Source: Burkholderiaceae bacterium (GTDB lineage: Bacteria > Pseudomonadota > Gammaproteobacteria > Burkholderiales > Burkholderiaceae). Taken from it: a stretch of DNA of 7,232 nucleotides. How positions within the stretch are numbered: the first letter of the stretch is position 1; every line of letters starts with the position of its first letter. Where the stretch lies: positions 1-7,232 of the forward strand of contig JAKONS010000253.1 of assembly GCA_022701845.1 (NCBI GenBank), given 5' to 3'. Below are positions 1 to 5,907 of the stretch, piece after piece. The position numbers and the translations under genes were made by a program. Under the pieces are notes generated by a model. The model was given only the letters and a program-made list of their open reading frames with translations, had not been told where the DNA came from and ran no database searches.

Positions 1-29
1 TGCGCATGGTGGGACGGATCGGGGGTGAG

Positions 30-965
30 TCAGGCGGCGGGCAGATGGGCCCGCGGATCGTGGCGCGCCAAGCGGCCCAGCAGATGCTCGACCTCCGCCC
101 GCGCGGCCGCCGTCAGCGGGGCGGCCGGCTGGCGCAGCGCCGGCGAACCCAGGAGGCCGCGCCGGTGCAGCAGGTATTTGCGCACCGTCAGGCCGATGCC
201 CGGCTGCTGCTCGTAGCGCAGCAGCGGCAGGTGGGCGTCGAACAGGTCGTGCGCCGCCTCGCGCTCGCCGGCCTGCGACAGGCGCACCAGGTCCACCAGC
301 ATGTCGGGGAAGGCATAGCCGGTATTGGCGCCATCCGCGCCACGCTCCATCTCGTAGTCCAGGAACAGGCCGTTGTTGCCGCACAGGATCGGGATGCGGC
401 GCATGCCCTGGGCTTCCATCGCGCGCAGGGCGGTGATCTTCTCCAGCCCCGGCCAGTCCTCGTGCTTGAGCATGGCGCAGGAGGGCAGCTCGTCGACGAT
501 GCGGCGGATCACGCCGGGCGTCATCTGCACGCTGAAGGTGAGCGGGTAGTCCTGCAGCACGAAGGGCACGTCGGCGCCGATGGCCTCGACCGCCTGGCGG
601 TAGTAACCGACGATCTGGTCGTCGGTGCGCAGGGTGTTGGGCGGCGCGATCATCACGCCGGCCGCGCCCATGGACATCACCTCGTGGGTGAGAGCGCGCA
701 TGGCGGCGAAGCCCGGCGCCGACACGCCCACCACCACCGGCAGTCCCGCGGCGCGCCGGATCATCTGCCCGGCCACGGCCAGACTTTCCTGGTGTTCGAG
801 CTTCGGTGCCTCGCCCAGCTGGCCCAGCACCGTGATGCCGGTGGCGCCGCAGCCCAGGTAGAAGTCGGTCAAGCGGTCGATGGAGGCGGTGTCGATGGTG
901 CCGTCGTCCAGGAAGGGCGTCGGGGCGATGGGATAGACGCCGCTGGCGTCGAGGGGCATTTTCAT
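30..965 (-). CDS. DapA/DHDPS-family lyase (putative 2-keto-3-deoxy sugar-acid aldolase or dehydratase)
   Basis: This 311-residue protein has the length and layout of class I aldolases of the dihydrodipicolinate synthase / N-acetylneuraminate lyase family, cytoplasmic TIM-barrel enzymes. Family marks seen are the N-terminal GVYPIAPTPF strand (9-18), Tyr140 in QDYP, and Lys167 in AMLKHE, the expected Schiff-base lysine. The usual GTTGE/GSTGE substrate-carboxylate loop is instead GQLGE (48-52), so this is unlikely to be the lysine-biosynthetic DapA. The ATG at 965 is chosen because AGGA lies 7 nt upstream; an ATG two codons later is possible. It is the last visible gene of the operon, 45 nt after the SDR gene. 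From its neighbours (dehydratase, lactonase-like protein, SDR) I infer that it cleaves or dehydrates a 2-keto-3-deoxy acid. The family also includes 5-dehydro-4-deoxyglucarate dehydratases and pyruvate-releasing aldolases, and I cannot separate these. The family call is firm; the substrate is unknown. Confidence 0.88.
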   Translation of the reverse strand: MKMPLDASGVYPIAPTPFLDDGTIDTASIDRLTDFYLGCGATGITVLGQLGEAPKLEHQESLAVAGQMIRRAAGLPVVVGVSAPGFAAMRALTHEVMSMGAAGVMIAPPNTLRTDDQIVGYYRQAVEAIGADVPFVLQDYPLTFSVQMTPGVIRRIVDELPSCAMLKHEDWPGLEKITALRAMEAQGMRRIPILCGNNGLFLDYEMERGADGANTGYAFPDMLVDLVRLSQAGEREAAHDLFDAHLPLLRYEQQPGIGLTVRKYLLHRRGLLGSPALRQPAAPLTAAARAEVEHLLGRLARHDPRAHLPAA

Positions 966-982
966 GAACGGTTCCTGTTGCG

Positions 983-1000
983 GGCTGTCGTTGGCTGTCG
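983..1000. repeat. Short tandem repeat in the intergenic gap
   Basis: The octamer GGCTGTCG occurs at 983-990 and again at 993-1000, a 10-bp period, in the 45-nt gap between the SDR and DapA-family genes. It lies upstream of the lyase Shine-Dalgarno. It may be chance or a remnant of slippage; no hairpin with a U-tract is seen that would make this gap a terminator. Confidence 0.3.
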
Positions 1001-1010
1001 ATGCTGGGGC

Positions 1011-1796
1011 TCAGATGCTGGCGATCAGCCCGCCGTCGACCCGGATCACCGAGCCGGTCACATACGAGGCTGCGGTGCTCGCCAGAAACGCCACCACCTT
1101 GCCGTATTCCTCCGGCTCGCCGTAGCGGCCCACCGGAATGCTGGCGGTGCTTTCCGCGCTCACCGCGTCCACCCCGCGGCCTTCGCGCGCGGCCTTCTGT
1201 TCGTCCAGGAAGCGGATGCGCCCGGTCGCCACCCGGCCCGGCAGCACGATGTTGCTGGTGATGCCGTCCTTGCCCACTTCGCGCGCCAGCGTTTTCGACC
1301 AGCCGACCAGGGTGGAGCGCAACGCGTTCGAAATGCCCAGGTTGGCGATGGGCGCCACGACGCCCGACGAGGTGCTGGTGACGACGCGGCCCCAGCGCCG
1401 TTCGCGCATGCCGGGCAACACCCGATCGGTGATCTTGATGACCGACAGCACCATCGACTGGAAGTGCTTTTCCCACAGCTCGGCGGACTGGCCGGCGGCG
1501 GGCGTCGGTGGTGGGCCACCGGTGTTGTTGACCAGGATGTCGACCGGGCCCAGCGCGGCTTCGATGCGGGCGATGTGGCCGTCGACGGACGCCAGATCGG
1601 CCAGGTCCCATTGCACGCCGATGGCGCGCACGCCGGTGGCCAGGACCGCGTCGAGCGAGCTCTTCAGCGCGTCGGCATCGACATCGGCCAGTGCGATGTC
1701 GGCGCCCTCGGCCGCCAGCGCCAGCGCGATGGCGCTGCCCAGCCCGCCGCCCGCGCCCAGCACGAGCGCGGTCTTTCCCTTGATGCCCAGATCCAT
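1011..1796 (-). CDS. Atypical SDR-family oxidoreductase lacking the catalytic Tyr/Lys
   Basis: A 261-residue protein with a Rossmann fold typical of classical short-chain dehydrogenases. The dinucleotide-binding loop is GAGGGLG (14-20), an acidic residue (Asp38) at the end of the second strand suggests NAD(H), the NNAG motif appears as NNTGG (90-94), and the C-terminus has the usual SYVTGSVIRVDGG pattern. The serine region (STSSG, 141-145) is present. Aligning the following helix on LVGWSKTLA puts Ser156 where the catalytic Tyr should be and Arg160 where the Lys should be. This resembles an SDR subgroup often labelled 3-oxoacyl-ACP-reductase-like that lacks the full tetrad. The start at 1796 is supported by AGGA 8 nt upstream and by the family N-terminus; the frame stays open far upstream, but that stretch lies antisense in the amidohydrolase gene. 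By position it could oxidise a sugar or a pathway intermediate, but altered chemistry or a non-redox role is possible. Confidence 0.87.
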   Translation of the reverse strand: MDLGIKGKTALVLGAGGGLGSAIALALAAEGADIALADVDADALKSSLDAVLATGVRAIGVQWDLADLASVDGHIARIEAALGPVDILVNNTGGPPPTPAAGQSAELWEKHFQSMVLSVIKITDRVLPGMRERRWGRVVTSTSSGVVAPIANLGISNALRSTLVGWSKTLAREVGKDGITSNIVLPGRVATGRIRFLDEQKAAREGRGVDAVSAESTASIPVGRYGEPEEYGKVVAFLASTAASYVTGSVIRVDGGLIASI

Positions 1797-1804
1797 GAGG
1801 TGTT

Positions 1805-1808
1805 TCCT
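1805..1808 (-). promoter_or_regulatory. Ribosome binding site fused to the preceding stop codon
   Basis: On the minus strand the amidohydrolase stop and the SDR Shine-Dalgarno merge as TAAGGA, followed by 8 nt and the ATG at 1796. This fixes the SDR start and suggests that ribosomes finishing the upstream gene can reinitiate on the SDR gene. Confidence 0.6.
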
Positions 1809-2647
1809 TAGAGTCGATACGAAGGTGATGGGTAGCCGTACAGCGTCGCCGGATGGTCGACGCAGATGCGTTGGCGGGTGTCGGCGTCGGGCACCCAGCG
1901 GTGCAGCAGCGCGACCAGCGCGAGGTCGGCGGGCAGCGGCTCGGCCTGCTCGGTGTGGGGCCAGTCGCTGGCCCACAGCAGGCGATGCGGCCGGGCGTGG
2001 ACGAGCCTCTGCACGAGCGGCGCGATGTCGTCGTGCGGCCAGGCTTGCCGGCTGAACCGGTAGGGCGCGCTGAGCTTGATCCAGGCGTCGGTTTCTTCCA
2101 GCAGCCGCAGCAGCGCGGTCGGCTCGGCGATGTCGCCGGGCAGGCCCATGTGGTCGATGACCAGCGGCACGGCCGCCCGTGCCGCGAGGCGGCGCAGGAC
2201 GTCGATGCCGGCCGTGTCCAGCCGCGCCTGCACCTGCAGGTGCCAGCCCAGCGGGCGGGTGCGCTCGCACAGCGCGAGGGCCTGCGCCACAGTCAGGACG
2301 GTGGGGTTGACCAGGTTCAGCCGTAGCCCGCGCACGCCTGCGGCATGCATCGCCTGCAAGGCCTCGTCGGTGGTGTCGGGCGCCGGCACGGCCACGCCGC
2401 GAAACGCATCGCCGCCGGCGTGCAGCGCGTCGATCAGCGCCCGGTTGTCGGTGCCGTACACGCTGGGCTGCACCAGCACCGCCCGGTCGGCGCCCAGCGG
2501 GAAGAGGGCGCGGCGGTAGTCGTCCAGCGAGTGTTCGCCGGGTGTGTAGCCCCGGCCGGGGAACAGCGGGTAGCGCGCCTGCGGGCCGAACACGTGGATA
2601 TGGGTGTCGCAGCTGCCGGGCGGCAGGCGGGCCGCTCGACCTGTCAC
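1808..2647 (-). CDS. Amidohydrolase of the LigI / COG3618 type (putative sugar lactonase or lactone isomerase)
   Basis: A 279-residue TIM-barrel protein resembling 2-pyrone-4,6-dicarboxylate lactonase (LigI), L-fuconolactonase and D-galactarolactone isomerase. The N-terminus holds the HxH signature in CDTHIHVFGP (His16, His18) followed by a YTP motif. Later come VRGLRLNLVNP, His166 in VIDHMGLPG, and Asp228 in LLWASDWPHTE, the expected catalytic acid; the protein ends with a DHPATLYGY segment typical of the family. These enzymes hydrolyse or isomerise lactones, LigI without a required metal. The start is GTG at 2647, which overlaps the TGA of the dehydratase gene as GTGA; no strong Shine-Dalgarno is visible, consistent with translational coupling. 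Between a sugar-acid dehydratase and an SDR, opening or shifting a sugar-acid lactone is the best inference. Hydrolysis of an aromatic-derived lactone is an alternative, but no other aromatic-degradation gene is seen here. Confidence 0.85.
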   Translation of the reverse strand: MTGRAARLPPGSCDTHIHVFGPQARYPLFPGRGYTPGEHSLDDYRRALFPLGADRAVLVQPSVYGTDNRALIDALHAGGDAFRGVAVPAPDTTDEALQAMHAAGVRGLRLNLVNPTVLTVAQALALCERTRPLGWHLQVQARLDTAGIDVLRRLAARAAVPLVIDHMGLPGDIAEPTALLRLLEETDAWIKLSAPYRFSRQAWPHDDIAPLVQRLVHARPHRLLWASDWPHTEQAEPLPADLALVALLHRWVPDADTRQRICVDHPATLYGYPSPSYRL

Positions 2648-4365
2648 CTGCGCGGAGCCCGCCCGGGCACCAGGAAGTCGAAGTCGCAGCCTTCGTCGGC
2701 CTGCAGCACGGTGCGGTGGAACAGCGCGGCGTAGCCCCGTTCGGGCGCCGCGGCCGCGCCGATGGGCGGGCTCAGGCGGGCCGCTTCGCGGCGGCGTTCC
2801 AGTTCGGCGTCGTCCACCAGCAGGTCGATGCGGCGCTTTTCCACGTCGAGCGCGATCAGGTCGCCGTTCTGCACCAGCCCCAGCGGCCCGCCGGCGGCGG
2901 ATTCGGGAGCGATGTGCAGCACGATGGTGCCGAACGCGGTGCCGCTCATGCGGGCGTCCGAGATGCGCACCATGTCCTTCACGCCCTGCGTACCCAGCTT
3001 GCGCGGAATCGGCAGGTAGCCCGCTTCGGGCATGCCCGGCGCGCCGATGGGGCCGGCGTTGCGCAGCACCAGCACGTCGTCGGCGGTGACGTCGAGCGCC
3101 GGATCGTCGATGCGTTCGGTCAGGTCGGCGACCGACTCGAACACCACCGCGCGGCCGGTGTGCTTCATCAGCGCGGGCGAGGCCGCCGACTGCTTGATGA
3201 TGGCGCCGCGCGGCGCCAGGTTGCCCTGCAGCACCGCCATGCTGCCGACCTCCTTGATGGGCGCGGTGCGGGGGCGGATGACGGTCTGGCCCGGCACGTC
3301 CTCGGCGGTCGCGACGTAGTCGCGCAGGGTGCCGCCGGTGACGGTGGGCGTGTCCAGGTCCAGCAGGTCGGCGAGTTCCTGCATCAGGCGCGGCACGCCG
3401 CCGGCCCAGTGGAAATGCTCCATGTAGTGGTCGCCCGAGGGCTTCAGGTCCACCAGCACCGGCACCTGCCGGCCCAGCGCGTCGAAATCCTCCAGGTCGA
3501 GCTTGATGCCCATGCGGCCGGCGGCGGCGGTGAGGTGGATCAGACCGTTGGTGGATCCGCCGATGGCCTGCATCACCACCAGCGCATTGCGGAACGAGGC
3601 GGCCGTCATCAGTTCGCTGGGCTTGGGCCCGCCGTTCTTCGCCATGGCGGCGGCGAACATGCCGCTGGCCTCAGCCGAGCGCAGCCGGTCGGCATGGGTG
3701 GCCGGGATGGTGGCCGAGCGGGGCAGGGCCAGGCCCATGGTTTCGACCACGCAGGCCATGGTGCTGGCGGTGCCCATGACCATGCAGGTGCCGGCGGTGG
3801 GAGCCAGTCGTTCGTTGATGAACTCGATCTGCTGCTCGTCGATGCGGCCGCCCCGGTGCTCGCCCCACAGACGGCGGCAGTCGGTGCAGGCGCCCAGCTG
3901 CTCGCCCTTGTAGTGGCCCACCAGCATCGGGCCGACCGGCACGATGACGGTGGGCACGTCGGCCGAGGCGGCGGCCATCATCTGGGCCGGGATGGTCTTG
4001 TCGCAGCCGCCGATGAGCACCACCGCATCCATCGGCTGGGCCCGCACCATTTCCTCGGTGTCCATCGCCATCAGGTTGCGCAGGAACATGCTGGTCGGGT
4101 GGGCGAAGGACTCGTGGATGGAGATGGTCGGGAACTCCATCGGCAGGGCGCCGGCCAGCATGACGCCGCGCTTGATCGCCTCGACCAGCTTGGGCACGTT
4201 GCCGTGGCAGGCGTTGTAGTCGCTGAAGGTGTTGGCGATGCCGACGATGGGCCGCGACAGGGCGTCGTCGGACAGGCCCATCGCCTTGATGAAGGCCTTG
4301 CGAAGGAACAGCGAAAACCCCGGATCGCCGTACGAAGTCAAACCCTTGCGCATGCCTGTGGCCAT
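2644..4365 (-). CDS. IlvD/Edd-family dehydratase (putative sugar-acid dehydratase)
   Basis: A 573-residue cytoplasmic iron-sulfur dehydratase of the IlvD/Edd family, which removes water from 2,3-dihydroxy acids to give 2-keto-3-deoxy acids. The three expected cluster cysteines are Cys53 (NACHGN), Cys121 (GGCDKTIPA) and Cys194 (AGTCMVMG). Asp122 and Lys123 fit the magnesium site, and Ser474 in DARMSGTAFG fits the C-terminal catalytic serine. An additional Cys160-x-x-Cys163 pair (GACTDC) is present. The N-terminus (SYGDPGFSLFLRKAF) starts directly at the catalytic domain. The ATG at 4365 is preceded by AAAGGA with 7-nt spacing; the open frame further upstream runs through the promoter and is not used. 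It is the first gene of the minus-strand operon and its stop overlaps the next gene's GTG. The neighbouring carbohydrate importer, lactonase-like gene and DapA-family lyase favour a sugar-acid substrate over the dihydroxy-acid dehydratase of branched-chain amino acid synthesis. The exact sugar acid is not deducible. Confidence 0.92.
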   Translation of the reverse strand: MATGMRKGLTSYGDPGFSLFLRKAFIKAMGLSDDALSRPIVGIANTFSDYNACHGNVPKLVEAIKRGVMLAGALPMEFPTISIHESFAHPTSMFLRNLMAMDTEEMVRAQPMDAVVLIGGCDKTIPAQMMAAASADVPTVIVPVGPMLVGHYKGEQLGACTDCRRLWGEHRGGRIDEQQIEFINERLAPTAGTCMVMGTASTMACVVETMGLALPRSATIPATHADRLRSAEASGMFAAAMAKNGGPKPSELMTAASFRNALVVMQAIGGSTNGLIHLTAAAGRMGIKLDLEDFDALGRQVPVLVDLKPSGDHYMEHFHWAGGVPRLMQELADLLDLDTPTVTGGTLRDYVATAEDVPGQTVIRPRTAPIKEVGSMAVLQGNLAPRGAIIKQSAASPALMKHTGRAVVFESVADLTERIDDPALDVTADDVLVLRNAGPIGAPGMPEAGYLPIPRKLGTQGVKDMVRISDARMSGTAFGTIVLHIAPESAAGGPLGLVQNGDLIALDVEKRRIDLLVDDAELERRREAARLSPPIGAAAAPERGYAALFHRTVLQADEGCDFDFLVPGRAPRR

Positions 4366-4372
4366 GGAAACG

Positions 4373-4378
4373 TCCTTT
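4373..4378 (-). promoter_or_regulatory. Ribosome binding site of the dehydratase gene
   Basis: AAAGGA on the minus strand, 7 nt before the ATG at 4365. It decides the start against a longer in-frame extension reaching back through the intergenic region. Confidence 0.65.
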
Positions 4379-4402
4379 GGAAAATCTTTTCGGTGTCGCA
4401 AA

Positions 4403-4431
4403 AGTATCGGTAACGAAATCTGTATTGTCAA
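4403..4431 (-). promoter_or_regulatory. Predicted sigma70-type promoter of the catabolic operon
   Basis: On the minus strand a perfect TTGACA (4431-4426) is followed after exactly 17 bp by GATACT (4408-4403), a 4-of-6 match to TATAAT. Transcription would begin near 4396, leaving a leader of about 30 nt before the dehydratase ATG. The -35 box lies inside the palindrome at 4423-4433, so a protein bound there would block RNA polymerase. Confidence 0.65.
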
Positions 4432-4436
4432 TAATC
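4420..4436. promoter_or_regulatory. Predicted operator 1 (palindrome overlapping the minus-strand -35 box)
   Basis: The core TATTGTCAATA at 4423-4433 is a perfect 5-1-5 palindrome around T4428. With 3 flanking bases on each side it matches the reverse complement of the site at 4497-4513 in 15 of 17 positions. The odd-length, AT-rich palindrome over a -35 box fits a repressor site. A GntR-family (FCD/FadR-type) regulator is my guess from motif style and gene context; no regulator gene is in the window. Confidence 0.62.
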
Positions 4437-4496
4437 GCAAGGCGGAAATGCGGTGGTCTCGGTGTTTTCCCTTTCGGATACGTTTTGGCAGGTTTG

Positions 4497-4513
4497 GAAT
4501 ATTGACAATAAAG
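4497..4513. promoter_or_regulatory. Predicted operator 2 (palindrome overlapping the plus-strand -35 box)
   Basis: The core TATTGACAATA at 4500-4510 is a perfect 5-1-5 palindrome around A4505 and the exact reverse complement of the other operator core, 77 bp away centre to centre. It covers the TTGACA of the transporter promoter, so both operons probably answer to the same regulator. Confidence 0.62.
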
Positions 4514-4530
4514 AGTCCGGGCGTTGCAAT
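4502..4530 (+). promoter_or_regulatory. Predicted sigma70-type promoter of the ABC transporter operon
   Basis: A perfect TTGACA at 4502-4507 is followed after exactly 17 bp by TGCAAT at 4525-4530, a 4-of-6 match to TATAAT. Transcription would start near 4537, giving a leader of just under 40 nt before the ATG at 4575. A TTG-initiated extension of the solute-binding protein from 4524 would overlap this -10 box and is therefore not credible. Confidence 0.62.
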
Positions 4531-4562
4531 GCAGCCGGTCGTCAGAACGCCCATCCATCCAG

Positions 4563-4568
4563 AAGGAG
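4563..4568 (+). promoter_or_regulatory. Ribosome binding site of the solute-binding protein gene
   Basis: A strong AAGGAG, 6 nt before the ATG at 4575. It fixes this start, which also gives a normal signal peptide. It is the best Shine-Dalgarno in the window, as expected for a periplasmic binding protein made in excess of its permease. Confidence 0.75.
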
Positions 4569-4574
4569 ACATCC

Positions 4575-5897
4575 ATGAAGCCTGTTCCCTGCATGCCGAA
4601 GTCCCGCACCGGGCGGCACCTCGCCACCGGGCTCGCCGCGGCCCTCGTCGGCGGTGCCTGCCTGCTGGCGGCACCGGCCCAGGCGCAGCAGCAGACCGTG
4701 ACCATGTGGAGCCACTGGCCCGACGAGGCCTCCAAGCGCGGCTTCATGGAAGAACGGGTCAAGCAGTTCGAAGCGGCCACGCCGCAGTGCAAGGTCAACC
4801 TGCAGTTCATCCAGAAGTCCGACCTGTACACCTCGGTCAAGACCTCGGTGCGCACCGGCCAGGCGCCCGACATCTTCTGGCTGGAGCCCGACGAAATCGG
4901 CTTCGCCAAGAGCGGCTACATCGAGCCGCTCGACGGCTATATCAACCTGAAGAACCTGGAGGACTGGGCGAAGAAATCGTGGACGTACAACGGCAAGGTC
5001 TACGGCCTGCCGCAGGAGGCCTATACGGTCGAGCTGTACTACAACCGCGACCTGATGAAGAAGATCGGCGTCACCCTGCCGGCCAGCCAGCAGCTGTCGC
5101 AGGCGCAGTTCACCGACATGGTGAAGAAGTCGGTGGCCGCGGGCATCACCCCGATGGCGCAGGGTGTGGCCGACCGGCCCTATCCGGGCGCCTACTTCGT
5201 CGGCGAGGTGCTGCTGCGCAAGCTGGGACCGGACGACTACCAGAGACTGTTGACGGGCAAGCTGTCCTTCCAGGATCCGCAGGTGATGGAAGCGCTGAAC
5301 TGGGTCAAGCAGCTCATCGACGGCGGCCTCTACCCCAAGAGCATCGCCACGCTGAAGCTGGGCGAATCGCACTATTACTTCCATACCAACCCGGGCGCGC
5401 TGACCTTTCCCATCGCCAGCTGGTACACCGGCCGCGCCTTCGTGCCGGCCGACAAGGGCGGCCAGCCCAAGGACTTTTCGCTGGGCCTGATGAAATATCC
5501 GGCGATGGACGGCAGCAAGTGCCCCGAATGCAAGACCCTGGCCGTGGGCGGCAGCTATGTGATGTATTCGCGCAGCAAGAACAAGGAATGCGCCGGCAAG
5601 ATGCTGTCGTCCCTGGCCACGGTGGAGAACGGCAACAAGTGGATGGAAGGCGTGCTGCTGCAGACCGGCGTCAAGACCGACCCGTCGCGCATCGGCGGCA
5701 TCTACGCGCCGTATTTCAAGGAACTGCAGGAGCGCAGCGCCGGCGCCAGGTACTTCATCGGCACGCCGCTGCATTTCATGAGCGGCAAGTGCGGCGACAC
5801 CTTCGCTCAGGTGATGAACCGGGCTTTCCCGGGCGGCGTGCTGGCACCGGCCGAGGTCGCCAAGCAGATGGACGCGGCCTGCAAGGCCACGTCCTGA
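4575..5897 (+). CDS. Carbohydrate ABC transporter substrate-binding protein (CUT1 type)
   Basis: A 440-residue periplasmic binding protein of the extracellular solute-binding family 1. Residues 1-37 form a classic Sec signal peptide: basic N-region, hydrophobic core LAAALVGGACLLAA, and an AQA cleavage site before QQQTVTMWSHW. Cys29 is inside the hydrophobic core without a proper lipobox, so a lipoprotein is unlikely. The mature part shows typical features: TVTMWSHW as first strand, VRTGQAPDIFWLEPDE (92-107), KVYGLPQEAYTVELYYNRDL, and a tryptophan- and tyrosine-rich C-lobe. The mature chain carries six cysteines (72, 316, 319, 339, 406, 436), including CPEC at 316-319, which may form disulfides in the periplasm. 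It is the first gene of the importer operon, 10 nt before the permease gene. It delivers a sugar or sugar derivative to the membrane complex; the ligand cannot be told from sequence, but the divergent catabolic operon suggests the same compound. Confidence 0.93.
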   Translation: MKPVPCMPKSRTGRHLATGLAAALVGGACLLAAPAQAQQQTVTMWSHWPDEASKRGFMEERVKQFEAATPQCKVNLQFIQKSDLYTSVKTSVRTGQAPDIFWLEPDEIGFAKSGYIEPLDGYINLKNLEDWAKKSWTYNGKVYGLPQEAYTVELYYNRDLMKKIGVTLPASQQLSQAQFTDMVKKSVAAGITPMAQGVADRPYPGAYFVGEVLLRKLGPDDYQRLLTGKLSFQDPQVMEALNWVKQLIDGGLYPKSIATLKLGESHYYFHTNPGALTFPIASWYTGRAFVPADKGGQPKDFSLGLMKYPAMDGSKCPECKTLAVGGSYVMYSRSKNKECAGKMLSSLATVENGNKWMEGVLLQTGVKTDPSRIGGIYAPYFKELQERSAGARYFIGTPLHFMSGKCGDTFAQVMNRAFPGGVLAPAEVAKQMDAACKATS

Positions 5898-5907
5898 CGG
5901 GCCGGCC

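Noticed and set aside
1..29. Possible start of a further operon gene (minus-strand ATG at 7-5) after the DapA-family gene
   Set aside because: Only seven bases would be visible, there is no convincing Shine-Dalgarno before it, and no terminator hairpin is seen either; whether the operon continues cannot be decided.
6..1811. Plus-strand open frame of about 600 codons over the lyase and SDR genes
   Set aside because: It is antisense to two clear enzyme genes, has low-complexity Arg/Ala/Gly/His-rich composition typical of GC-rich shadow frames, and shows no family motif.
1797..2270. Upstream extension of the SDR frame inside the amidohydrolase gene
   Set aside because: The family N-terminus and a good Shine-Dalgarno sit at 1796; the extension is Arg/Ala/Pro-rich and overlaps a real gene in another frame.
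2542..4413. Plus-strand open frame of about 620 codons over the dehydratase gene
   Set aside because: It is the antisense shadow of the IlvD/Edd gene, with His/Gly/Ala/Gln-rich composition and no recognisable domain; it would also read through the minus-strand promoter leader.
4524..4574. Possible 17-residue N-terminal extension of the solute-binding protein from a TTG codon
   Set aside because: It would start inside the predicted -10 box, lacks a ribosome binding site, and would put a non-signal sequence ahead of a normal signal peptide.
4656..4664. Cys29 of the solute-binding protein as a lipoprotein attachment site
   Set aside because: The preceding residues (VGGA) lack the Leu expected at -3, the hydrophobic core continues past the Cys, and a good AQA signal peptidase I site follows.
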